A DNA stretch of 64,000 nucleotides from VRUE01 sp963762205 (GCA_963762205.1 CAVXJZ010000003.1:558001-622000); one strand, 5' to 3'. Numbered from the stretch's first letter, positions 44,499 through 54,293 are shown. A program made the numbers and translations. The notes: generated by a model from the sequence alone, not told the origin.

Positions 44499-45744
44499 CT
44501 AGGGGAGGCGGCAGCCCGATGGGGGCGCCGGCGCGCAGCGCGGCGATGCGACGGCCTCGCTCGCGTCGCCGACCAGCCGGCCGGCGTCCTCGGCGGGAAC
44601 CTGCTTGCCACTCAGCGCGCTGAGCTCTGCGGCGAAGGCGTTGAGCGCGAGGCAGGCGCCCCGTCCGTCCCCTTCGAGCCCTCGCTGAATGCTCAGCAGC
44701 TTCGCCTGAAGGCTGTTCTCGATCCCGTGCGGGAGGCCCATGTCCGTGACCTCCTCGGCGACCTCCGAAATCGTCGGTGGTGGCTTTGCCTCGCTGAAGA
44801 CCTGGACGCGGTCGTTCGGGTAGGACTCGACCACGTAGACGCTGCCGCGCGAGTCGACCGCGAGGCCGGCCGCATTCTGGAACTGCCCATCGCCGCCGCC
44901 CGGGCTGCCCCAGCCGCCCAGCAACGCGCCCACGGCGTCGTAGACCTGGACCCTGCCGTTTCCGGTGTCGGCGACGAAGACCCGGTTCGTGGCGTCGACG
45001 GCGACCCCGCCCGGCGCCTTGAGCTGGCCCGGGCCGCTCCCGAAGCCTCCCCACTTGGCCAGGAACGAGCCCGCCGAATCGAACTTCTGGACCCGGTTGT
45101 TGAAGGTGTCGGCGACGTAGACGTTGTCGCCGGAGTCGACGGCGAGGTCGAAGGGGGTGTCGAAACCGCGGTTGCCGGAGCCCGGGCCTCCCCACTTGGT
45201 CAGGAACGAGCCCGCCGAATCGAACTTCTGGACCCGGTTGTTGTCGGTGTCGAGGACGTAGAGGTTGTCGGCCGGAGTCGACGGCGACGTCGAAGGGATG
45301 CCTGAACTGGCCGTTGCCGGTGCCGGGCCCGCCGACCGTGCCGAGGAAGACGCCGGAGGAGGCGAAGACCTCGACCCGGCTGTTGCTGGTGTCGGCGACG
45401 TAGACGCGATCCTGGGAGTCGACCGCGACGCCCAGCGGTGCGAGCAGCTGCCCGGGGCCCGAGCCGGCGCTGCCGAAGCTGCGGACGAAGGCGCCGCAGG
45501 AGTCGAACACCTGGACCCGGTTGTTGAAGGTGTCGGCGACGTAGACGTTGTCGCCGGAGTCGACGGCGGCCCCGCGGGGGGATTCGAACTGGCCCTCGCC
45601 GGACCCGGGGCCTCCCCACTGGGCCACGTAGTCGAAGGAGGCATGCGCGGCCGTCGCAAAGAGCAGGAGGAGGGCCACGGCGAGGACGCCGGCGGCGGCG
45701 AGCAGGGCGGGCATCGCGCTGCGGTCATTGACGGGAGTCGACAT
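44499..45744 (-). CDS. Secreted NHL-repeat beta-propeller protein (frameshift near 45270)
   Basis: About 414 residues with a signal (AAAGVLAVALLLLFATAAHA) and six NHL blades (FNNRVQVFDSCGAFVRSFGS, PLGVAVDSQDRVYVADTSNS and others). At 45270 one extra G in gtcggccggag, compared with gtcgccggag at equivalent places in other blades, breaks the frame. The C-terminal 90 residues are helical with three Cys (GDGRGACLALNAFAAELSAL). Likely an exported binding scaffold. Start ATG 45742-45744. Confidence 0.7.
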
Positions 45745-45982
45745 ATGTGGCCTTCTGCATCGACAGCGCGGGCCGGGTGAGTCCGTGGAATGGCCGTATG
45801 TCGCAGCCACCGGTCATGAAAACTGGGTCGAGCCACGCCTGCACGCAGGATCCGCTCCTCATGCAGGTTTCACGCTCTTGTAAGGGTTACGTGTGACTTC
45901 TGTAAGACCCCTTTGTGAGGGTGGGCGAGAGGGGTGCATGCAGCTACCGAGCACCCCTCGAATCCCAACCGAAGGAGGAAGT

Positions 45983-46321
45983 ATGCGCAAGCGATTGCTT
46001 CTGGCGGGCTGCACGATGGCGTTGGCCGCGGGTCTCTCCGCCGGCTCCGCCTCGGCGGCACAGCCCGACCGCGCCGAGAGTCCGTTCGTCTGCCCGGTGC
46101 TGACGGTCAACGAGAACGCCGTCGAGCACGTCGACGGGAGGTTCAACGAAATCGGCGAAGGCCAGTACACGTTCGGCCCCGGGGCCGCGGGTAGCGCCGA
46201 CACGTTCAACGGCAACGTCCCGAGCGACGCCACCAACGGCGACGGCGCCGGCTCGCCCGGCGGGCCCCACTCCGCCCCCGGAGACACCGACTACACGGCG
46301 ATCTGGAGCGGCAACTCCTAG
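45983..46321 (+). CDS. Small secreted protein of unknown function
   Basis: 112 residues from ATG 45983, with AAGGAGGA four bases upstream. Signal peptide (LLLAGCTMALAAGLSAGSAS then A), mature part acidic with VCPVLTVNENAVEHVDGRFN, QYTFGPGAAGSADTF and a Gly/Asp-rich end. Only one Cys in the mature part. I recognise no family. It stands alone between divergent genes and is followed by a strong terminator, so it is a separate transcription unit. Confidence 0.6.
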   Translation: MRKRLLLAGCTMALAAGLSAGSASAAQPDRAESPFVCPVLTVNENAVEHVDGRFNEIGEGQYTFGPGAAGSADTFNGNVPSDATNGDGAGSPGGPHSAPGDTDYTAIWSGNS

Positions 46322-46338
46322 GCCGCCCGCCCCGGACC

Positions 46339-46369
46339 CAGGGAGCGCACCCGGCACGGGCGCTCCCTG
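46339..46369. terminator. 10-bp stem hairpin after the small secreted protein
   Basis: cagggagcgc (46339-46348) pairs perfectly with gcgctccctg (46360-46369) around an 11-nt loop, 18 bp after the stop at 46321. Typical GC-rich actinobacterial terminator without T tract. Confidence 0.65.
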
Positions 46370-46491
46370 CGGCTCCGGGCAGGCTCGACCGGCGCATTGG
46401 CGTCGCGGCGTCCCCACTGCATGGGATCGGCGTGTCCGTCCGCCCAGGAGGTGTTGCCATGGGCGTCACCCCTGGTGCGCGAGCCCCGGTC

Positions 46492-47568
46492 TCAGCCCTC
46501 GAGTCTGTAGAAGCGCCAGAAGTCGTTCTCTATCGGGAGGACCTCGAAGCCGGCGAAGCCGGCAGCCTCGGCGTACCCCCGCAGCGTTCCGGCCCGCATC
46601 GCCGTGCCGGTGGCGGCCGAGGGCTGTTCCTCGCGGCCGACGGCGAGGCAGTGGAACACGCTGAAGCCGTACATCACGCGCTCGACCTCGTCGCCGGGAG
46701 CGGTGAACTCGTCGGCCACGCGCTCATCGCCGATCAGCAGCACGCCGCTCTCGGCAAGCAGCGAGCGCATGCCGCGCAGCGCCTCGACCGGGCGGGCCAT
46801 GTCGTGGACCGCCTCGAAGCAGGTGACCAGGTCGTAGCGGCCACTCAGCCCCGGGTCCGCGGCATCGCGGGCCTCGAACGGGAGGTCGATTCCGGCCCGC
46901 GCGGCGTTGGCCCGCGCGAGCTCGATCGACGCGGCGTCGAGGTCGAGGCCGTGCACCTCGGCCTGCGGGTAGGCCCGGGCGAGCGCGATCGTCGACCAGC
47001 CGGTGCCGCAGCCGACGTCGGCCACGCGCCCGCCGGCCTGCAGACGCTCGTGCACGTCGGGAAGGCCCGGCATCCACTCGGATGCCAGCGAGTTGACGAA
47101 CTGAACCCGGTTCATGTCGCCCTGGCCCTCGAGGAAGTCGGCGTCGAACTCCGCGTAGGGGACGCCTTCGCCTGTCCGGAAGGACTCGATCACCCGCGGA
47201 AGCGGGCGCACGAGGCCGGCCATCATCCGCGCGAAGGCGGCCATGTAGCTCGGGCTGTCGCGGTCGAGCAGCACCTCGGCGTGGCCGTCCGGCAGCCGGT
47301 AGCGCCTTTCCTGCTCGGGCCGCGAGGCGTCGTCGACCTCGATCAGGCCGGACACGGCCTGCTGCTCGAGCCACTCGCGCAGGTAGCGCCGGTCGGTCTC
47401 GGTTGCGGCCGCGATCTCCTCCTCCGTGGCTTTGCCCTCCGCCATGGCCGCATAGATCCCGAGCCGGTCGCCCATGTAGACGGTGTGGACGTCGATCATG
47501 CCGAGCACCCCCTCGAAGAGACGCTCGACGAGGGCATCGCGGGCAGAGGCGGAAGGTGAAGTGGCCAT
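46492..47568 (-). CDS. SAM-dependent methyltransferase with winged-helix N-terminus
   Basis: 358 residues, intact. N-terminal winged-helix dimerisation part (KATEEEIAAATETDRRYLRE, GLIEVDD) and a class I methyltransferase domain with motif I GGRVADVGCGTGWSTIALAR, motif II HGLDLDAASIELA and FEAVHDMARPVEAL, as in the Rv2258c/rhodocetin-like group of small-molecule methyltransferases. Start ATG 47566-47568 with GGAAAGGA upstream. It lies downstream of an asparagine synthetase-like gene on the same strand, with a hairpin between. Confidence 0.8.
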   Translation of the reverse strand: MATSPSASARDALVERLFEGVLGMIDVHTVYMGDRLGIYAAMAEGKATEEEIAAATETDRRYLREWLEQQAVSGLIEVDDASRPEQERRYRLPDGHAEVLLDRDSPSYMAAFARMMAGLVRPLPRVIESFRTGEGVPYAEFDADFLEGQGDMNRVQFVNSLASEWMPGLPDVHERLQAGGRVADVGCGTGWSTIALARAYPQAEVHGLDLDAASIELARANAARAGIDLPFEARDAADPGLSGRYDLVTCFEAVHDMARPVEALRGMRSLLAESGVLLIGDERVADEFTAPGDEVERVMYGFSVFHCLAVGREEQPSAATGTAMRAGTLRGYAEAAGFAGFEVLPIENDFWRFYRLEG

Positions 47569-47602
47569 GGGCGTCCTTTCCTCGGTGGCAAGGGGGCTAC
47601 CT

Positions 47603-47642
47603 GCGGCGATTATCCCCCGGGCTCCGCGAGCCGCATCGCCGC
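47603..47642 (-). terminator. Nested hairpin between asparagine synthetase-like and methyltransferase genes
   Basis: gcggcgat (47603-47610) pairs with atcgccgc (47635-47642), and inside it ggctc (47620-47624) pairs with gagcc (47628-47632). It lies 13 bp after the stop of the asparagine synthetase-like gene and could terminate or attenuate transcription into the methyltransferase gene. Confidence 0.45.
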
Positions 47643-47654
47643 GGGGCGGGTGGC

Positions 47655-49197
47655 TCAGCGGCGGAGCTCGCCGACGTCGATCTCGCCCAGCCGGTCCCGG
47701 TACAGGTCGCACCAGTCGTGGAAGAGGCTGATCGCCTCCATGCCCAGGCGAAGGTCGGCGGACAGCTCGGTGTCCTGTGGCGCCCGCAGCCATGCCCGCA
47801 GCTCGGGCGAGATGTGGGCGCCGAGGGGCCCGGCGGCGATCCGCTCGCGGTGGGCGTTCACAGCAGGCGCCGAGCACCAGCGCCGCGGCAGCCGTGGCGG
47901 GCGGCGCGGAGTGTCGCTCGTCGACGGCAGCGCCCCCACCCGTCGGTTGAGCAACTCGAAGACGGCCGCGTAGAGGCCGTCGTCGGCCCTCGCCTCGGGC
48001 GTCGTCGCGAGGGCGGCCACGGCCACGGCGTCGGCGGCCCCCGGCATCAGGACCTGCGCCGCCCGTCCGAGCAGACCTGTCGGAGCGGCGGAGACGCCGC
48101 GGACCGTGCGCGTGCGGAAGAAGCCGAGGGTCGACTGGCACGGGTTGCCCTCGAACGGCCTGACGGCATCGACGAACTGCTCGCGGGCGCGGGCGACGAG
48201 CGGCTCGTGGAACGACTCGTCCAGCGCCAGGTGAGCGAGGCCGTAGCGCCGCAGGGCGTCGAACATGGCGATGTTGGAGCGGCGGGCGTGGCGGTGGTCG
48301 AGGGTCTCCTGCGTGAAGAAGCGGGTGTTGCGTAGCAGTAGGGAGTCGATCGCTATCCCGTTGCCGAGCGGGACGCCGGCCCCGTCGACGCGGCGGGCCA
48401 GCGGGACGAGCCAGGCGTGGTCGACGAACTGGTGCTCGACCCGCCTGGCCCACTCGACCCAGTCCGCAGGGTAGTCGTCCGGCGACGCCGGCAGGCGCTC
48501 GTGCGGCAGCCCGAGGGCGGCCGCGACCGGTGCGGCGAGGTCCTCCTCGTGGGTGTCGCCCTCGTCGTCGCTCACGGTGAGCGCCGCCGATGCCGCCCCC
48601 GTCTCGGCGAGCAGGCAGAGCACGATGCGCGAGTCGCGGCCGCCGCTCAACGGGCAGAGCACCGGGTGCCGGACCTGCGCGACCGCCTCCCGCAGCCCCG
48701 CCAGCAGCGCCTCCGCTCCTTCGCCGAGGTCGAGGTGGGGCTCGACCTCGGCCCATGGCCAGGTCGGCGAGCGGCTTCGGAAGCGTCCGAAGCCGCCGGC
48801 CCAGGGTCGAGAAGGGTTCGAGGCGCCGGATCTCGGCGAACGGGGTCCGCTCGCCGAGTGGGAAGCGGAGCGCGATGATCGCCGCCCAGGCGTCCCAGTC
48901 GACCGAGAGGCGCCGCGGCGACGCCTCGACGAGGGGGGCGATTCTCGACGCGAAGTAGGTCGCGCGACCGTCGTCGATCCAGTACAGCGGCTCGAGCCCG
49001 TCGATCGAGGAGTGCAGGAAGCGGCGACGGCCTTCGATCGCGAGCCCGTTGGCGCCGCGCCTGGACGCCTCTCGCCAGTCGCCGGCCCCGTCGGCCTGGG
49101 CGCCGCTCATCGCCCAGGCCAGCCCGCTGCGGCCGTCGCGGCCCCAGCGCTGGGGCTCGCGGTCGAGCATCAGCATCGAGGCGGTCTCCTCGTGCAC
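47655..49197 (-). CDS. Asparagine synthetase-like amidotransferase (frameshift near 48758)
   Basis: About 514 residues after repair. The first part (GLEPLYWIDDGRATYFASRI, PFAEIRRLEPFSTL) is the end of a glutaminase-like N-domain shortened at its start, and the second, in the next frame, has the ATP pyrophosphatase motif CPLSGGRDSRIVLCLL. Such proteins amidate or otherwise condense acids on glycans and peptides. The classical N-terminal Cys nucleophile is not seen. The frame breaks at ccatggccagg near 48758 between PLADLA and WAEVEPHLDLGEG. It is divergent from a glycosyltransferase gene, suggesting a glycan-tailoring role. Confidence 0.65.
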
Positions 49198-49386
49198 CGA
49201 CCGTCAGCGGCCGCTCGGCGCCGATCGCCGCGGCTGCTCGCAGGACGCGCCGTCGGTCGTAGGCGCCCAGCGCGCCGCAGACCAGAGGCGTTCCGAGTGG
49301 GGGGACACCGCCTCCGATCCTCTCCCTCGCGCGTTCCTCGATGCGGCCAGCATATGACGTGGGATCAGCGAATATGCTCTACCTCC

Positions 49387-50567
49387 GTGAAGCTGATCCT
49401 GGCAACCCACACGCTGGGAGTCGGCGGCAGCGAGTCCTATCTGGTGACCGTCGCCGAGCACCTCGATCGGCTCGGACACGACGTCACCATCTACACCCCC
49501 GAGCCGGGCCTCGGCGCCCGATCCGCCCGGGAGCGGGCGCTCGAGGTGATCGATGACCCCGGCGCGCTGCCCGACGGCGACGCGGCCCTGGCCCAGGACG
49601 GAGCCGTGTCCTACGAGCTGGCGTCTCTGCGCCCTGACATGCCGCAGCTCTTCGTCGCTCACAGCGGGAGCTTCGCCCCGCAGTACCCGCCACGGCTGGA
49701 GGGCATCGTCGGAGTGGCCGTCGCGCTCAACGACCGCCTCGCCGAGCGGCTTCGCAGTTCTCGCCACCGAGACCGAGGTCGTGCGGCTGCGCCAGCCGAT
49801 CGACACCGAGCGGTTCCTGTCCCGCGGCCCGCTGCCCGAGCGGGCGCGGCGGGCCCTGCTGCTCAGCAACAACCACTTTTCCGACCGGCTGGCGATGCTC
49901 GAAGCGGCCTGCTGCGACACCGGCCTCGAGTTGGTCCGCGTGGGGGGCGCGCGGGCCTCTCCACGGACCCGCGAGAGGCGCTCGCCGCCGCCGACATCGT
50001 GATCGGCTACGGGCGCGCGATCCTGGAGGCGATGGCCTGCGGGCGCGCCGCCTACGTCTACGACTGGCACGGAGGGTCGGGCTGGGTGACCGCCGACTCC
50101 TACGCGGCGATCGAGAGCAAAGGAATATGGGGGGCGGGACGAAATGGTCCTAGGCCCGGCTCGCCTGCGGGAGGACCTGCGCCGCTACGAGGCCTCGATG
50201 GGTCCGGTCAACCACGACATCGTGATCGCCCACCACCGCGCCATCGTGCACGCGCAGCAGCTCGTCGAGCTCTTCCACCGCCTCTCGCCGCCGCCCGCCC
50301 GCCCGCGGACCGAGCTCCAGGAGATGGCACGCCTGGTGCGGCTCGAGTGGCGGGCCCGGAATGACACCAACGGTCTGCGGATCGAGCTCGACCGGGTCGC
50401 CAAGGAACTCCGTGAGAGCCACCAGGCGAGGCTCGACGGCGCTCGCGAGGCGGAGGAGCGGGCCCAGAGCTACGAGTCCTCCGCGAGCTGGCGCCTGACC
50501 CGGCCGCTGCGAGCGGTCGGGCACCTTCCTGCGCCGCCTGCGCGGGCGGCCGGAACGAACGCGATAA
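49387..50567 (+). CDS. Glycosyltransferase with C-terminal coiled coil (four frameshifts)
   Basis: Repaired length about 390 residues. The N-terminus ILATHTLGVGGSESYLVTVA with LGHDVTIYTPE is the GT-B start of family GT4-like enzymes. Then, in alternating frames: ATETEVVRLRQPIDTERFLS, LLLSNNHFSDRLAMLEAACC, ADIVIGYGRAILEAMACGRA, SMGPVNHDIVIAHHRAIVHA and a C-terminal coiled coil ending YESSASWRLTRPLRAVGTFL and RRLRGRPERTR. Breaks lie near 49755, 49950 (run of six G), 50130 (run of six G) and 50527. The stop at 50565-50567 is in the corrected frame. Confidence 0.6.
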
Positions 50568-50599
50568 GAGGATCCGCGGCCCCTGTACGGTGAGTGCCG

Positions 50600-51268
50600 A
50601 TGAGGCGACACCACCTTCATTGCCTTCTCGTGGTCGCCGCCGCTGCGACGATCGCCGCCGGCTGTGGCGGCGGCTCGGGGACGGAGGCCTCGAGCGAGCC
50701 GTTCGCTCCCGAGGCGACCCTGCGCGCGGTCGGCGGGACGATGCGCACCGACAAGCCGCGGTTCGTCTTCCGCGTCGTGGCCAGGCCGGGAGACGCCAAC
50801 GTCCGCTCCGCCGCGGTCAACCTGCCGCCGGTCGTCCTCGTCGACCCGACCGCGCTCGGAGACATCTGCCCCAGGCGCGACCTCGAGTCGGACGACTGCG
50901 CGGGTCATCGCCGGCTCGGGTCCGCCCGCGTCCGCAGTCCGGCCTACGCCGGCGGCCTCGAGGGCCCGGTCTACCCGGTCTCCGGGTTCGGGGGCCTGCC
51001 TCGTCTCGCCTACGTCCTCGACGGTCCGGCCGAAGTCCTGCTCGAAGGCCGGATCGTCTCCAGGGGCGGCCGGATACAGGCGGGCGTGGAAGACGTCCCC
51101 AACGTCCCCTTCGACAGCTTCGAGCTGCGGATCGAGGGTGGCGGGCAGGGCTATCTCGTCCTCAGCCGGGACATCTGTGGCGGCAGCCCGACCGCCGATG
51201 CCACCTTCCGGAGCCAGGACGGCCAGGTCTCGACCCAGCAGATCCCCCTGCTCGCCGACTGCGGCTAG
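50600..51268 (+). CDS. Lipoprotein of unknown function
   Basis: 222 residues from ATG 50600. The signal ends in a lipobox (AATIAAGCGGGSG). The mature part has strands like RFVFRVVARPGDANVRSAAV, CPRRDLESDDCAGHRRLGSA and a final CGGSPTADATF, with four more Cys likely in disulfides. I recognise no domain, but this kind of lipoprotein with a repeated LPP..LVDP pattern is common in Thermoleophilia. It starts 33 bp after the glycosyltransferase. Confidence 0.6.
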   Translation: MRRHHLHCLLVVAAAATIAAGCGGGSGTEASSEPFAPEATLRAVGGTMRTDKPRFVFRVVARPGDANVRSAAVNLPPVVLVDPTALGDICPRRDLESDDCAGHRRLGSARVRSPAYAGGLEGPVYPVSGFGGLPRLAYVLDGPAEVLLEGRIVSRGGRIQAGVEDVPNVPFDSFELRIEGGGQGYLVLSRDICGGSPTADATFRSQDGQVSTQQIPLLADCG

Positions 51269-51300
51269 GCGAACGGCCTCCCAGCGCATAGGATGGCCGC

Positions 51301-51954
51301 ATGGTCGCCAACCGGGCTCAGCTACTGAGGCGCGTCGCGGTGCTCACCGCCGTCGCGACGGTGGCCTGGGTCGCGATCGCCCCCGGGGCCGCCTCGGCCG
51401 CCCGCGTGCGCTGCCCGGGGACGTTCCGGGTCCTCCACAACGACAGCATCGGCAGGCTCTCGCTGCCGCGCGGCAACTACCGGATCACGACCCTCTCCTC
51501 GGGCCGCCCCGGCTGCGCCCAGGCCGCGCGCCTTTTCAGCCGCTTCCTCGACGACTTCGACGGGATCCTGCCGCGGCCCTGGCGGATCAGCGTCGCCAAC
51601 TCGACCTTCGTCCGCAGTCGCGGCGTCGGCTTCAACGTGAGGCGGGTCCGCAGGTCCGGCGGCGGCGGTGGCCGTTCGGAAGGCGGCGGTCGCGCAAATG
51701 CCTACTTCTGCCCGGGTTCATTTCGCGTTCTCAACAACGACCACATAGGGGCGCTGCGGGTTCCCGCCGGCCGCTATTCGCTGGTCCTGCTGCAGGCCCG
51801 CGGCCTCACCTGCGCCCAGGCCTCGCGCCTCTTCACCCGCTTCCTCAACATCGTCAGCGGCAGGCTTCCGGCCCCATGGCGGGTCCGGCCGCAGACCGCG
51901 TCGTTTGTTCGGACCACGAACGGAGTCGGCTTCCGCCTCGAGCCCTTCGGCTAG
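51301..51954 (+). CDS. Secreted protein made of two tandem copies of a 75-residue domain
   Basis: 217 residues with signal peptide (VLTAVATVAWVAIAPGAASA). Copy 1 (about 37-108) runs CPGTFRVLHNDSIGRLSLPR, CAQAARLFSRFLDDFDGILP, PWRISVANSTFVRS; copy 2 (about 136-213) runs CPGSFRVLNNDHIGALRVPA, CAQASRLFTRFLNIVSGRLP, APWRVRPQTASFVRT. Each copy has two Cys, probably one disulfide. A Gly/Arg linker joins them. No known domain recognised. Start ATG 51301; 32 bp after the lipoprotein gene. Confidence 0.65.
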   Translation: MVANRAQLLRRVAVLTAVATVAWVAIAPGAASAARVRCPGTFRVLHNDSIGRLSLPRGNYRITTLSSGRPGCAQAARLFSRFLDDFDGILPRPWRISVANSTFVRSRGVGFNVRRVRRSGGGGGRSEGGGRANAYFCPGSFRVLNNDHIGALRVPAGRYSLVLLQARGLTCAQASRLFTRFLNIVSGRLPAPWRVRPQTASFVRTTNGVGFRLEPFG

Positions 51955-51961
51955 GCGGGCG

Positions 51962-53134
51962 GTGTCCCGGCGGGTCACCCTGGCCGTCGGCCTGGTCGGC
52001 CTCAGCGGCGCCTGGAACGGCGGCAACGTCGGCCCCGTCGCCTCCGAGATCGCCGCCGAGTTCGATGTCTCACTGGCGGTGGTCGGCCTGCTCGCCGGAA
52101 CCTGCTTTCTGGGCTCCTGCGTCGTCGGGCTGGTCTTCGCGGCGCCGATCGGCGAGCGCACGGGAACCGTGCGCGGCCTGCGCCTCGCCTGCGCCCTGCT
52201 GATCGCCGGCAACCTGCTCTTCGCGATAACGCCGATCTTCCTCGGCCTCGTGGTCGGTCGGATCCTGCCGGGTCTCGGGTTCGCGCTGGTCAACACGCTC
52301 GGGGCGGTCTGGGCGCGAAACGTGGGCGGCGTCCGCCTGCTCGGCGTCTTCGGCGCCTCGATCCAGCTCGGCATCGCGGGAGCGCTGCTGCTCGGCAGTG
52401 CGCTCTCCGACCTGGACGTCGACTGGCGGGTCGGGTTCGCGATCGCCGCCGCGCTCGCGATCGCCGCCTACGTCGCGATTCCGGCCAAGGCCGAGGCTCC
52501 GGCGACCACCGGCAGGCGCGGCTCGGGTTTCCTTTCCGCCGCCCTGCGCAGCGCCCGGGTGTATCGCCTGGCGCTGCTCTTCGTCTCGATCTACGGCGTG
52601 CCGCTGACTCTCAGCGCCTGGTTGATCGAGTACCTCGCCCGCGAAGGGGACGTGGAGAAGACGATCAACGGTGCCATCGCCTTCCTGCTCTTCGGCCTCT
52701 CGGCCGGCGTGCGCGTGCTGGGGGCGCGGCTGCAGGAGCGCGGCGTCCCTCACATGCTCCTCTGCGGCGCGCTCGGGCTGGCGGCGATCGGGATCGCGGG
52801 GCTCAGCCTCGACCCTGACGCCGCCGTAGCCTTCGCCGCGGTCGTGCTCCTCGCCCTCGGCTTCGGCATCCCCTACGCGACCGCCCTCTCCGAGGCCCAG
52901 GAGCTCTACCCGGACGAGCCGTCGGATCCGGTTGCCCTGATGACCCTCTTCGCCCTGTTGCCGCCGATCGTCGCGATCCCGATCATCGGCCACGCACTGG
53001 CCAGGGGCGACGGCGAGCTCGCCTTCGGCATCCTCGCCGCCTTCGTCTTCCTGGCCATGGCGGCAAACCTGCGCCGTACCGGCATACCGCTGACCCGGTC
53101 CGCGGCGCCGAGCCCGGCCGGGCCGCCAGGCTAG
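51962..53134 (+). CDS. Major facilitator superfamily transporter (12 helices)
   Basis: 390 residues from GTG 51962. The MFS motif at the first cytoplasmic loop is weak (LVFAAPIGERTGTVRGLRLA), the helices RILPGLGFALVNTLGAVWAR and LALGFGIPYATALSEAQELY are clear. Probably a small-molecule exporter in the cytoplasmic membrane. An upstream start at 51905 would overlap the preceding gene, so GTG 51962 is preferred. The gene is followed by two strong hairpins. Confidence 0.75.
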   Translation: MSRRVTLAVGLVGLSGAWNGGNVGPVASEIAAEFDVSLAVVGLLAGTCFLGSCVVGLVFAAPIGERTGTVRGLRLACALLIAGNLLFAITPIFLGLVVGRILPGLGFALVNTLGAVWARNVGGVRLLGVFGASIQLGIAGALLLGSALSDLDVDWRVGFAIAAALAIAAYVAIPAKAEAPATTGRRGSGFLSAALRSARVYRLALLFVSIYGVPLTLSAWLIEYLAREGDVEKTINGAIAFLLFGLSAGVRVLGARLQERGVPHMLLCGALGLAAIGIAGLSLDPDAAVAFAAVVLLALGFGIPYATALSEAQELYPDEPSDPVALMTLFALLPPIVAIPIIGHALARGDGELAFGILAAFVFLAMAANLRRTGIPLTRSAAPSPAGPPG

Positions 53135-53148
53135 GCGCTGACGCACGG

Positions 53149-53228
53149 TTGGCGACTTTCCGACCGTGTGGGTCGGAAAGTCGCCAAGCAAGCCGTCGGC
53201 GCAGGGCCGGGCCCCTGCGGGCCCGGCC
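53149..53228. terminator. Two strong hairpins between convergent genes
   Basis: First a perfect 17-bp stem (53149-53165 with 53171-53187, loop gtgtg; arm ttggcgactttccgacc), then a perfect 10-bp stem (ggccgggccc 53205-53214 with gggcccggcc 53219-53228, loop ctgc). They lie between the MFS stop (53134) and the DUF378 stop (53249) and can serve both directions. Confidence 0.75.
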
Positions 53229-53248
53229 TCCACCGATGAACCTCTCTG

Positions 53249-53482
53249 TCAGGTGCCGCGGGGGTGCGGCATCCTGTCCCGGAGGCGCATCTCCTCGAGC
53301 ACCTTGGGGACATAGAGGAGGCCGCAGACGCCGACGACCGTGTAGACGACGTCGGTCACCGTGCCGGTGCCGAACACGTCCGAGATCACGTTCGTGTCGA
53401 ACAGGCCGACCATGCCCCAGTTCAGCGCGCCGAGAACGACGATGAGAAGCGCGATCGGCTCGAACCGCTTGATCATCTCCAT
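53249..53482 (-). CDS. DUF378 small membrane protein
   Basis: 77 residues, two membrane helices (ALLIVVLGALNWGMVGLF and VYTVVGVCGLLYV) matching DUF378, including the GALNWG motif. Function unknown. Start ATG 53480-53482 with AGGAGG upstream. The C-terminus is charged (LEEMRLRDRMPHPRGT). Confidence 0.8.
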   Translation of the reverse strand: MEMIKRFEPIALLIVVLGALNWGMVGLFDTNVISDVFGTGTVTDVVYTVVGVCGLLYVPKVLEEMRLRDRMPHPRGT

Positions 53483-53594
53483 TTTCTTTCCTCCTGGGAG
53501 ATAATGCGGATAGTTACGTTCTTAGAACACCGTGAGCGTCGATCGGTTACCTGGGCACGCCGATTCGCCGACCTGGGCGCGCCCCGCCCGGTCG

Positions 53595-54191
53595 CTAAAG
53601 CTCGAGCCAGGTGCCGGTCGGGCCGAGGTTTCGGACGGGAGTCTCGCCGACCGCGCTCTCGCAGCCCCAGGACTCGTGGATGTGGCCGCAGACCGCGATC
53701 CGGGGGCGCTTCTCTTCGATCCCCGCGCGCAGCGCCGGGCTGCCGAAGTGATCGCCGCCGCCGTTCGCGTCGCAGTGGCCCTTCGGGGGCGAGTGGAGGA
53801 CCAGGATCGCGCCCTCGGGGCAGTCGCCCATCATCGTCCCGGCGGCCCCGTCGTCGAGGTCGAAGCTCCAGTCCCAGGGCGTGACGGGGACCCCGGCGCC
53901 CAGCCCGAAGAACTCGGTCCCCTCGATCGTCGTCGATTCGCCGTGCAGGACGGTCGCCGGCTCCCAGGCACGGGCCGCCTCGCGCAGCGCCTCGTCGGTC
54001 TCGTTGTTGCCGGGGACGAGGACCGCAGGCGCCTCGATCGAGGCAAGGGCGGAGATCGTTTCGTCGAGGCCCTCGTGCACGGAGGCGAAGTCGCCGGCGC
54101 CGACCACCACGTCTGCGTCGGCCGACATCTCGACCAGCTTCGCCGCCTGCTCGAGGTCTCGGTGGAGGTCGCTGAAGGCGAGGATCCTCAT
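53595..54191 (-). CDS. Calcineurin-like metallophosphoesterase
   Basis: 198 residues. Metal ligands in order: D8 and H10 (LAFSDLHRD), D34 (VVGAGDFAS), VPGNNE, VLHSPPKGH, and CGHIHESWG. This is the small YfcE/MJ0936-like type of phosphodiesterase. Start ATG 54189-54191 is preferred because the preceding codons are not conserved. The substrate (nucleotide or phosphodiester) is not defined. Confidence 0.85.
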   Translation of the reverse strand: MRILAFSDLHRDLEQAAKLVEMSADADVVVGAGDFASVHEGLDETISALASIEAPAVLVPGNNETDEALREAARAWEPATVLHGESTTIEGTEFFGLGAGVPVTPWDWSFDLDDGAAGTMMGDCPEGAILVLHSPPKGHCDANGGGDHFGSPALRAGIEEKRPRIAVCGHIHESWGCESAVGETPVRNLGPTGTWLEL

Positions 54192-54293
54192 CCCCGCAAA
54201 CCTAGCGCGATCGACGTCGTGGAGATGGCGCACGAAGAGTTCGCGACCTTCGGTCTGCCGCTCGGGTTGATCGTGCCCCGGACCCGAGTCGCC

